Shown: positions 48,220-57,190 of the stretch, piece after piece
Layout of the letters: the number at the start of each line of letters is the position of its first letter
Numbering within the stretch: the stretch's first letter is position 1
Assembly: GCA_036936605.1 (NCBI GenBank)
Contig: JAUPFV010000001.1
Location: 167,982,643 to 168,046,642 of the forward strand
Direction: 5' to 3'
DNA length: 64,000 nt
Source: Limnanthes douglasii subsp. nivea
Lineage: Eukaryota; Streptophyta; Magnoliopsida; Brassicales; Limnanthaceae
Position numbers and translations under genes: made by a program
Notes under the pieces: generated by a model
Seen by the model: only the letters and a program-made list of their open reading frames with translations
Told to the model about the DNA's origin: nothing
Databases searched by the model: none

Positions 48220-49063
48220 GATGACCATGGCGCCAAAGTTGTTGCATTTGTCAAGCCATGGTGCCATGTCATTGTATCCAGCATAGGTTTGACGAAAATA
48301 TCATCTTTTCCATTTCATTAGGAGGTTGGTGATGAACATTACTTGGACGTCATCGTCGCGGTGTAATCGAACGTTTTTTGAATTTTTTATTATAGAAAAA
48401 TTACATTTTTAAAAAAATATAAGAAATAGAATGGTACATATTTTTTTTTATTTTTTCATGTTTATGCTGGTTTGTAAAGAAAATATTATTCTTTTATTTC
48501 TACCATAATTTTTAAATTTTACAAAAAAACCATTATGCATTTTTATAAAATAAATAACATAAAATGTAAATAAATAAAATTTTAAACAAAAATAAGTTTT
48601 TCATAATTTTTTTTTATAAATATTAACTAAAAATAAAACTTCACGATTTATTTTACTTTATTTTATGGTTTAGCAATTATGGAGGATATATAAGCATGTG
48701 AATATCTAAATAATGCAACTAGGTTTCCTAATCATGAAAGGGCGGCCTCGGGGTTGTTCACATGCTGTCTAGAATCTGTACAGTTAGATAACGATGGTAC
48801 ACAATCAATATTCACGTGAAGTTCACGCCTGTGTCATGGTGGTCCTTACTTGGACCACACATTTCCAAAGAAATTGCGGTCCAAGTCGGGACAGTTCCGA
48901 AGAAAATTAAATATAGCTTTTGGAATTTTACTACAGCTTACCTGAAATAATGCGAGCATAATCAAATTCGACACTAAAATTAATGTCATGAATTTAAATC
49001 AATTTTATTTATTTATGATAAATATTTATTTATTATTAAAATAATAAATTTATAAAATTACCT
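48220..49063. other. Spacer, no gene seen
   Basis: Mostly AT-rich. The portion 48735-48900 is of more balanced composition but shows no recognisable coding frame. The far (3') terminus of the MULE at 49369-52479 might lie here, but I could not identify a terminal inverted repeat. Confidence 0.5.
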
Positions 49064-49368
49064 AACCATAAAAACCCACCGGGCTAAAATAGCCTGGTCC
49101 AAAGTTACCTCTCCCACAAAAGAGGACGGTCTTGGGATGCTAGACCTCAAAATCTGGAATCAGGCGGCTATCCTTAAACACCTTTGGTCTGTTATCAGTA
49201 ATAATAATCACTCGATCTGGAGTGATTGGATTAAAATGGAAAAAATCAAAAATAAAAATTTCTGGGATCTTCCTCTCGGATCCTCTCCCTCTTGGATTTG
49301 GAGGAAAATTCTCCGGCTTCGACCTTTCGCGAGCAACTTGTACAGGGTGGCTATCGGGAATGGCCCAA
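49064..49368 (+). pseudogene. Internal LINE ORF2 fragment (copy C of the LINE A family)
   Basis: 305 bp collinear with LINE A from about 7217 to 7523 and with LINE B from about 60075: same words DLKIWNQAAILKHLWSV, KIKNKNFWDLPLGSSPSW and LRPFASNLYRVAIGNG. Both ends are cut inside ORF2 and there is no A-tail or TSD, so it did not arrive as a normal LINE insertion. It abuts the last MULE exon in the opposite orientation. Confidence 0.9.
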
Positions 49369-49412
49369 CACAGGTATAATGGAGGCAACGGTCCATCGGG
49401 TGGAGTAGTAAT
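49369..49412 (-). CDS. MULE-OTU transposase, exon 4 (truncated)
   Basis: After an acceptor (CCTTGTAG, AG at 49413-49414) the frame reads ITTPPDGPLPPLY, a proline-rich tail like that following the OTU domain in related transposases, and then runs into the antisense strand of the LINE fragment. The natural C-terminus is lost. The frame remains open into the LINE part as far as about 49140. Confidence 0.65.
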
Positions 49413-49489
49413 CTACAAGGAAATAAAATAAACGAATGCATTAGTAGTGATAGCGTAAGAAATTTTGATTGGAAACGAAATATACTTAC

Positions 49490-50735
49490 ATTAACAAAGT
49501 GACATCCATGCACGAAAGCTATCCCAACTTCTATGATCGTCGAATTGTTGACGGGTGGCTTTCCACGTATTGGTAGATACGTTAACGAGGCTGCGAGCGA
49601 TACATGGTATACCATGCATTGATACCTTGTCGCGATGACCAGTCCAATGCCCGGAAATGTCATCCAATAGTGGCTACTAGGATTCGGCTTGAAGTAATCT
49701 AACCTTTGTATCAAATCGTCAAACACCTTCTCCGAACCATATACATCTAACCAACATGCACGGTTGTCCCGCAACTCCTTCAACAACTCGCGTCTAACAT
49801 CCTCCCATCTATCTTCGTCGTTGTATATTGAATGCGCTACGGAACGATATCCGCATTGTCCGTCCGGAAGAACGTCAACTAACTTTGAAATGTAAGTGTG
49901 TAGAAAGGTCGGGATGCAATCCGGATACAATGTTAACTTCCCATCCTTAACAATTTTCTTAGGCCTTCCAACCTTCTTTTTTGCTAATGGAGGTTTGGGT
50001 GGTACAATGGGAGCCACTTTGGATGCGGCCGTGCTCCCTAACGTGTTTACGGGTGTACTACCTACCGAGTTAGCCGGAGTACTAGCACTAGCGGTTTGTT
50101 CAATGGGATATTCCCACGAACTAGGGTTCCGTTTAGTCGATTTATCAACGCCTCCCTTTGGTCTACCCTTAGCTCTAACCGCTTCTTTAGGATCTTGAAT
50201 ATGACTTGTCTCGGGCATCAAAATTTGCATTACTTTATTGATAATATGGTCTTGTTGGTCGGGGCGGAAACTACGAATGGAGTTGTCAATTAAGGAAATC
50301 GTTTTTTGCAATTCCTCTTCGCGAGAGGTAGGATCCCTGTGCACAATATCTAATCTTTTCCAAAAAATATCCACATCTTCTAAAGGGATGCACCTACCTT
50401 CTCTAGCTATAAAGGCAATTTCACATGCACAAGGTAAACCATGAGTTTTCCTAAGGAAACAACCTCCACATGCCACCCGATCTACTCCTATATTCCGAGC
50501 ACGTACAATAGCAACCGTCAGTATCTTTAGCCCCGCATGTGACACATGACCTTTAAGATTTTTGGTCAAAACACTATCGAAGCCGGGAATTGATCTAAAC
50601 TTACTTCGCTCGAATGATTCGACGATACCCGCATGCTGCTTTGTTAACAAGTTATGAACCTTTTCCCAAAAAGTCTCAAAGTTGCATTGATTCGTCCCAA
50701 GATATTTTTTTAGGGACGAGTGTGCACCCTCCGCC
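49490..50735 (-). CDS. MULE-OTU transposase, exon 3: SWIM-like zinc finger, AT-hooks, OTU protease
   Basis: Exon 3 (codons 439-854 of the spliced frame). It starts after an acceptor (TATGTAG at 50736-50742) and joins exon 2 as TTTNR-AEGAHSSLKKYL. The SWIM-like finger has CGGC-x9-CAC near residues 528-542, with Cys where His is usual. Two GRP cores (KGRPKGG and VGRPKKIV) resemble AT-hooks. Then comes an OTU cysteine-protease domain: VLPDGQCGYRSVAHSIY with the catalytic Asp and Cys (about residues 730 and 733), WMTFPGIGLVIATRY, and GCHFVN with the catalytic His (about 851). OTU proteins cleave ubiquitin-like modifiers. All three catalytic positions are present. The exon ends at an ideal donor (AAT then GTAAGT) at 49490. 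Confidence 0.9.
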
Positions 50736-50817
50736 CTACATAGTACAAGTAATAAATTATCAACATACTTGAACTTTAATAAAATAACTCAACGAAAAGT
50801 AGGATAGAATGACTAAC

Positions 50818-52064
50818 CTATTTGTAGTTGTTTGGCCATAATGCTTAATCGTGTTCGTTTTGTACGCAAGGAACTTGTCATCATATTTTGTTATCCACGA
50901 GTCCATAACGTACGCAAAGCACTCCGGTTTAGATGCGAACATCTCCTTAAGTGTATCCAGATTCTTTTGGTAACTCTCAAACGTGTTCGCCTCCGCAACG
51001 TAGCCGTAAAATTCAACAAATTGTTTCGCTACCGCATCATCGTGCAATATCTTCCGAACCGCCCCAAGGATGTTCTTACGAATGTGCCACGTGCATAACA
51101 AATGGTGCGTTCCGGGAAAAATTCTATCAACCGCACGCATGAGAGCTAACCCCCGATCGATAACAATAATGGATAGAAATGCGCAAACGCTATCCATCAT
51201 CAAACCACGAAGAGTTTCCAAAGCCCATACGTAGTTTCCAATCTTCTCTCCGCTCATAAACACGTACGCAACGGTAAATGTGATGGAAGTGGACGTAAAA
51301 CCGACAACCTCTAACAACGGCATCTTATACCTAGTCGTCTTGTACGTACAATCCATGAATAACACGTTCGGGAATGTACGTAATAAGTCTATGCTAGTAG
51401 GATGTGCGAAGAAAAAGTCAGTGATCACCTTTGTATCATCTTTCAAACGCTCCCACGTCGAGTATCCATTCTCCTTCAACTTCGTCAATAGATATTGCAT
51501 TTGGGTTTGTCCCCCGTGTTCAGCGTCCCGATGTTTTTGGCGGACATTGTAGATTGCACGCATGTTCGAAATGTTTTCCGGATATTGGTGCTTCAAACCA
51601 CTGTATATCTCCCTAGGGCGCGAACCTAGGTGAGACAAACTACGAACTAGTTCCTCTTCGTCCAGTTTTAGCCTACAAGCGCGGGAATGACCGTCTAGGC
51701 GAACGTAGGGTTCATGATTGTGAGTACCGTTTATCACCTCCAAACGCCATTTCATGGCTAGTACGTCGATCGGATGACCTTTTAGCGCAAACGGACAATT
51801 ACATTTCTTCGTCGATGTCTTCCTCTTTTTCAAAGTGTCCGGCTTTGCCTTTGATACGTATACACCGTATCGCTCGCAAACGTACTCTAACCTAGGAGTC
51901 CTTCCCCATTTCCCACTATCGTACAGTTTTCTTATTGTGACAAACTTGATCTTCTTTGATTCAATCTCCACGAAAGCATCTAATTCGTCTTTAGTGAATA
52001 ATCTATCCGTGTTGAATATTTTACTGTAATCGGCATCCATAAATGGAGGCTGGGCAGGTTCCTC
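50818..52064 (-). CDS. MULE-OTU transposase, exon 2: FAR1-type zinc domain and MULE DDE transposase
   Basis: Exon 2 (codons 24-438). It begins at an acceptor (TTTTGCAG, AG at 52065-52066) with EEPAQPPFMDADYSKIFNTD. A FAR1/WRKY-like zinc-binding domain has Cys near residues 86, 111 and 113 and the pair THNHE (His 138 and 140). The MULE transposase domain follows: FPNVLFMDCTYKTTRYKMPL (first catalytic Asp, about 261), VIDRGLALMRAV (second Asp, about 326) and HLLCTWHIRKNI. The likely catalytic Glu is in NTFESYQ, about 386. The exon ends at a donor (AATAG then GTTAGT) at 50818. No stop or shift within 1247 nt. It would excise and reinsert MULE DNA in the nucleus. Confidence 0.93.
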
Positions 52065-52410
52065 CTGCAAAATATACAATCGAAATGTATGAGTTTATAT
52101 ATACAAGTTGCAGTAGCAGGCCCAAAATGAGACATGTCTCAAGTCCCGTCGCAGGCCCAAAATGAGACGGGCCCAAAAAAGCGTCTCATTTTGGGCCTGC
52201 GACAGAGGCTCTCTGGCTACAAAATATGGGCCATATTATTGGCCTAGCGTCGCAGGCCTTAAATGAGACGGTCTTTTGGTCCCGTCGCATTTTGGGCCTG
52301 CGACGGAGCTTTAGAGCCGTCGCCCGCTGTTCGTGCGATGACGATGCTGTTCATCGCACGAACAGCGTGCTACAGCCCTGAAATCATAAAAACTTAATTT
52401 TGGTCCTTAC
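52065..52410 (-). other. Intron 1 of the MULE-OTU gene with hairpin cluster
   Basis: 346-bp GT-AG intron (donor GTAAGG, acceptor TTTTGCAG). More than half of it is three strong foldbacks plus an extra copy of their unit, in otherwise ordinary intron sequence. Introns 2 (50736-50817, 82 bp) and 3 (49413-49489, 77 bp) are short and plain by contrast. Confidence 0.85.
52116..52366. repeat. Hairpin cluster in MULE intron 1
   Basis: Hairpin 1: perfect 22-bp arms, 52148-52169 and 52182-52203 (core GCAGGCCCAAAATGAGAC), 12-nt loop. Hairpin 2: 52249-52272 with 52280-52303, same unit with three or four mismatches. Hairpin 3: perfect 16-bp arms GCTGTTCGTGCGATGA (52326-52341) and its complement (52351-52366), 9-nt loop. 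A fifth copy of the GCAGGCCCAAAATGAGAC unit lies at 52116-52134. Confidence 0.93.
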
Positions 52411-52479
52411 CTCCATCCGGTAAGATTCCTCCTCGTTCAGTAAGTCTTCCAGAGAAATGCCCATCTCTTCGTTGTCCAT
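52411..52479 (-). CDS. MULE-OTU transposase, exon 1
   Basis: ATG at 52477-52479 opens 23 acidic codons (MDNEEMGISLEDLLNEEESY, then RME) ending at the donor GAG-GTAAGG (52405-52410). Joined to exon 2 the reading frame is continuous (RME then EEPAQPP). Exon 1 is too short to show in a plain frame scan. The whole four-exon model encodes at least 854 residues. Confidence 0.8.
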
Positions 52480-53010
52480 AGATACTCCGATTCAAGATTT
52501 TTCGAAGTGGGTTTGATGGGTTTGGGTAAAAACACTAATTTTTTCGAATTAATGGGTTTAGATTAGTAGATGTTACTACAAAGCTTGTATATCTAGTGTA
52601 ATATCGGATAGATTTAAGTGTTTCGGCCGATTTGGAGACTAAATGGCAGAAATGTCAAAATCTAGAGAGAGGAAGGGCAATTTTGGAATTTCAACTTTCA
52701 GTTTGAAAAAAATAAGGGAGTAGGGTGAGAGATCTATCAAAATGTGTAACATTTATAGCCTGGCCCATATATTTTATATTTGAGATAGATTAACTTAAGA
52801 TGATTAATTAGTTTTATCCATACGTCTCAATTATTCTTATCCATATGGATTTATACATTCCACGTGAAATAGATACTTATATATGTTTGGTAAATTAAGT
52901 CCCAACATACAGTTAACATAGGACGTTTCTTATTATAGAATCAAATTTAAGGGTTTATTTTTTAGATTCTTCGATATTTGTTTCAACTTAATATATATAT
53001 ATATATATAT
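52480..53010. other. MULE 5' flank, (TA)n at right edge
   Basis: The 5' UTR and promoter of the MULE gene are expected here. I did not find a terminal inverted repeat with certainty. A (TA)n tract, 52990-53010, directly precedes the foldback element. Confidence 0.5.
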
Positions 53011-53337
53011 AGGAAATGACACTTTAAGTACGTATTCACCAAACATATTGGTATTTAGTACCTAAAAATTAGTTTATGCTTACTTAATACCCATCTCATT
53101 AAAAATAACTCTCATTCAATACCCATTTTCTTTTAATATCTTAAGTACCCTCAACCAACTATATAAGGCTTTTTGAAAAATAATGGGTATTTTACCCAAT
53201 CAAATATTTTGAAATTTGAATTTCTAATCAGCAGTCTCTCTCTATCTCTCTCTCTTAACTACTTGTTTTACTATTCGCATGTTACCGATGACAGTGGCAG
53301 TGAGAATCACAAACTGATTCTTCAGGAGATATAGTAA

Positions 53338-53583
53338 GACAAATCTGGTGCATTCATAGTATTTTCTCCTCTTGATGTTTCGAGATTGAACTTGGTTATG
53401 AACGGTGGAGATTCAACTAATGTTATTGTTTTGCCATCCGGGTTTGCCATTTTACCCAACTTTAATGCAGGATATAGTTTAGGGTGCCTACTGACCTTTT
53501 CAGTCCAGATGTTAGTGAGCTCCTCCTCTTCGGCTGAGCTCAGTGGGGATTCAGTCAGTTATATCAGTAAGATGTTTTGTTTT
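53338..53583 (+). pseudogene. Captured fragment of an HD-ZIP IV regulator (C-terminal part)
   Basis: The frame DKSGAFIVFSPLDVSRLNLV, then MNGGDSTNVIVLPSGFAILP, followed by GCLLTFSVQMLVSSSSSAEL and SVSYIS matches the conserved C-terminal region (after START) of plant HD-ZIP class IV proteins, whose consensus there is VYAPVD-NGGD-YVALLPSGFAI-GSLLT-FQIL-AKL-SV-TVN. Those are epidermal transcription regulators of the GL2/PDF2 type. Only about 80 codons are present, with a stop (TAA, 53335) just before and one just after. The homeodomain, zipper and most of START are absent. This is a transposon-captured, non-functional piece. Confidence 0.8.
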
Positions 53584-53789
53584 TAGACGGTCTTTCTTGT
53601 AAGTATGACCTTTTACATATTGTTAAGTTGATTTATAAGTTAAAAAAAAAGGTTTAAGCTAAATTTGTGGTCGGGTTTATTGTATTTTCCTGGTTTTGTA
53701 AGTTTTCCGGTGTGATTGTAGATGAAGAGGATGCAATTTAGGAATAGGTTTGTGACATTGTGATTTATGTGTTAATTATGTGACCATGA

Positions 53790-55330
53790 TTGCTAGATAT
53801 GACTAAAATTGTAATTGTTGCATAACATTGCTAGATATGAACATGCATGCTGCATAACATTGCTAGATATAACCATGAATACTATATACGACCATGATTA
53901 TAATTATTGTATACCATTACTAAATATAACCATGACTACTAGATATGACCATCTTTACTATATATAACCATATAACACATTGCTAGATTAGGTGTGTTAA
54001 TGGTAATGATATATTCAATGTAACACATTGGTGCTTTATGGATGCCAATAGAAATAGGTATATGACATTTTGATTTATGACAATGATTGCTAGATATGAC
54101 CATGCTTGTAACTTTTGCATAACATTGCTATATATGACCATGGTTGCTAGAGATGACAATGATTGCTAGATATGACCATGTTTATAATTGTTGTATAACA
54201 TTTCTAGATATGACCATGATTGCTAGATATGACCATGTAACACATTGTTAGATATAACCATCTCGTTAGGCTAATGTAGAATGATAATGGCTAATTAATT
54301 TCTATAAACTACAAATGTAGAATGACAATGACAATGGTAGATTCTATTAACTTCTGATATGAATGTCTAGTTGGCATTTCTACATTACTTTTCTTGATTG
54401 GATTTGTAATACCTTAACAACAATAACAATGGAAGATTTGGATGATAAAGAAAAATTTTCTGAAGTGACCCAACTGTGGCAAGACGAGTGGGACAATCAT
54501 GAAGTCGGTGATGATTTCTCGGTTATGATGAAGAGGGAACTCGAGAGAAATATCACCAAGAAATGATCATCAATGCTCTTTTCTATTCCTATTAAAATTT
54601 TGATTACCAAAGACACTATCTAGATCTTAATGTAGATAAGTTTATTTACTTGGTTTTCCCTTTTCCATTTAATGTACTTGAATTTACCATTTTTTGTTGG
54701 TCTGCTGATTTTAAGCAATAAAAACATCCACTTGTAACCAGCTTCTTTATACATAATCTATATTATCAATATAACACTATTTTTCTAGAAAATTATATCA
54801 ACTATATGAGGTGATATATATGATCAATAATCTTAATATGTCTTAGTTGTAATTTGTATGTTAATCGTATGACCTTGATTGCTAGATACGACAATGTGAT
54901 TTATATATTAACTATATGACATTGCAATTTATGTGTTAACTATATGACCATGAATGCTAGATATGACCATAATTGTAACTATTGCATAACATTGCTAGAT
55001 ATGACCATGATTACGCTACACCTTAAAACATGATTGCTAGATATGACCATGATTGCTAGATATGGCCATGGCTGCTAGATATGATCATGGTTGCTAGCAA
55101 TGTTATGATAACACTTTGCTAGATTGGGGTCTAACATTGTGATTGTAATGTCATTGATAGTTTGCTAGATTGTAGTCTGTTGCATAACATTGGTATATAT
55201 GATAACACTTTTCTAGATTTAGGTGTGGCTTTCCTAGATTGGGGTATGACATTGCTAGATTGTAGTCTGTTGCATAACATTGTTAGATATCATAACGTTG
55301 CATAACATTGCTAGATATGATAACACTTTA
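53790..55330 (+). repeat. Left satellite-like arm (TTGCTAGATATGACCATGA units)
   Basis: Irregular array of 19-bp words around TTGCTAGATATGACCATGA, mixed with GCATAACATTGCTAGATATG and CATTGTGATTTATG spacers. A segment of about 540 bp with the DSS1 fragment interrupts it (about 54300-54840). Confidence 0.88.
54429..54566 (+). pseudogene. Captured 3' part of DSS1/SEM1 (26S proteasome subunit)
   Basis: 46 codons MEDLDDKEKFSEVTQLWQ, DEWDNHEVGDDFSV, then MMKRELERNITKK and a stop match the C-terminal half of plant DSS1: the acidic W-x3-W motif, DDFS, and the closing K-E-L-E helix. DSS1 is a tiny acidic lid subunit of the 26S proteasome that also binds BRCA2. An ORF from 54363 adds 22 unrelated codons at its front. 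After the stop, 54567-54722 looks like a normal 3' UTR with a poly(A) signal AATAAA at 54717-54722. The N-terminal acidic half is missing. The usual run of Asp after the second Trp is reduced (DNHE). It lies only in the left arm. Confidence 0.8.
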
Positions 55331-55869
55331 ATCATTCGAACTTCTACGATGCAATGTAAGTGTGTGTTTTATGTTTTTATGTTTATTTCTAAGTTATAAA
55401 CAATTTATTGTAGCTGTTTTGGTAGTGGTTGACTCTATATAATATGGTATCTAGTTTTAAGTATGATAGGTAGAGGATGCTAATTTTGATATTTTCAAGC
55501 AATATAAATGAGGCCACAAAAATGCGAGATTAGTGTAGCTTTAGAAACGTTGAACATAACAATCACATGTTTTATATTAGACAACAAACATAAATTCAAA
55601 GTGGAGCATAACGGGTCCTCATGTTATGTCCTGCTTTTAAACAACGGCCACAACACAACTGGCTGGTTGTTACTTCTCCTTGAGATGGAATTCGTTTCTT
55701 CTTATGTCCTGCATTGTACAAGTTTGATTCGTTAAGTTGTATTTCTAGCCACAAAGCAGCAAGGTTTTACATTGGAAAATTAAATTATCATTAAAATACC
55801 CAATCGAATAATGTGTTACATAAAAAATCTAGCAATGTACTACATAGAAAATCGCATTATCAATCATGA
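55331..55869. other. Central loop of the foldback element
   Basis: Unique sequence between the two arms. It contains the MULE zinc-knuckle remnant (minus strand). The plus-strand frame 55508-55735 is its shadow. Confidence 0.7.
55596..55715 (-). pseudogene. MULE transposase C-terminal zinc-knuckle fragment
   Basis: The minus strand reads NAGHKKKRIPSQGEVTTSQL, then CCGRCLKAGHNMRTRYAPL and a stop. The order (G-x-KKKR-IPSQGE, then C-x2-C-x4-H-x4-C) is the usual C-terminus of MuDR-type plant MULE transposases (GRPKKKR...C-RCG--GHN-RTC). The last Cys of the knuckle is Arg here. About 40 codons remain. It is the only transposase trace in the foldback element and links it to the Mutator superfamily. 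Confidence 0.72.
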
Positions 55870-57190
55870 TCATATCTAGCAATGTTATGCAACAGACTAC
55901 AATCTAGAAAACTAACAATGACATTACAATCGCAATGGCATACCCCAATCTAGAAAAGTGTCATCATAACATTGCTAGCAACCATGGTCATATCTAGCAA
56001 CCATTGCAATATCTAGGAATGTTATGGAACAATTACAATAATGGTCGCATCCAGCAATCATGTTCATATCTAGCAATTATGGTCATATCTAGCAAACTAG
56101 AAATGACATTATAATCGTCATGTCATACTCCAATCACAATGACAATATACCTATGAATCAAGTATCTAGCATGGTCATATCTAACAATCATGGTCATATC
56201 TAGAAATGTTATACAACAATTACAAACATGGTCATATCTAGAAAGCATTGTGATATCTAGCAACCATAGTTATATCTAGCAATGTTATGCAACAACTACA
56301 AACATGGTCATATCTAGCAGTCATTGTCATCTCTAGCAACAATGGTCAAATCTAGCAATGTTATGCAAAAGCTACAAGCATGGTCATATCTAGCAATCAT
56401 GGTCATAAATCGCAATGTCATATACCTATTCTTATTGGCATCCATAAAGCACCAATGTGTTATATAGAATATATCATTATCATTAACACACCTAATCTAG
56501 CAATGTGTTACATGGTTATATCTAGAAATCATGGACTAATCTAGCAATGTTTTAAAACTAATCTACCATTTACTCACAATCTAGCATGCCAAAACCAATC
56601 TACCATTATCATCAATGGTGTTATCTAGCAATGGTTTACAACTAATCTAGCATTTACTCACAATCTAGCATGACAAAACCAATCTAGCATTATCATTTAT
56701 GGTCTTATCTAGCAATGTTATGCAAAAGTTACAAACATGGCCATATCTAGCAATCATGGTCATAAATCGCAATGTCATATACCTATTTTTATTGGAAACC
56801 ACAAAGCACCAATGTGTTACATTGAACATCTCATTATCATTAACATGCCTAATCTAGCAATGTGTTACATGGTCATATCTAGCAATCATGGACTAATCTA
56901 GCAATGTTTTAAAACTAATCTACCATTTACTCACAATCTAGCATGACAAAACCAATCTACCATTATACGGTCTTATCTAGCAATGTTTTACAACTGATCT
57001 AACATTGACTCACAATTCTAGCATGACAAAACTAATATAGCATTACCATTTATGGTCTCATCTAGCAATGTTTTAAAACTAATCTAGCATGCTCTACGTA
57101 CAGTTCTATAACTAATCTAGTATCCTTTACATGCAATTCTAAAACTAATCTAGCATCCTCTATCTACAGTTCTAAAACTAATCTAGCATC
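55870..57190 (-). repeat. Right satellite-like arm (inverted)
   Basis: Reverse-orientation copies of the left-arm words (CATGGTCATATCTAGCAA, TAGCAATGTTATGCAA). A block pairing with 53961-54131 is present twice (56352-56523 and about 56700-56880), so this arm has its own internal duplication. Toward the outer end the unit degenerates to AAACTAATCTAGCAT words. Confidence 0.88.

Noticed and set aside
48700..52990. Terminal inverted repeats and 9-bp TSD of the OTU-MULE
   Set aside because: No convincing pair found by eye between the left flank (48400-49060) and right flank (52480-52990).
54363..54566. Functional DSS1 gene
   Set aside because: N-terminal acidic half missing, the 22 codons before it are unrelated, and it sits inside a transposon arm.
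55508..55735. 75-codon plus-strand gene in the foldback loop
   Set aside because: The minus strand there carries a recognisable MULE knuckle; the plus frame is its shadow.
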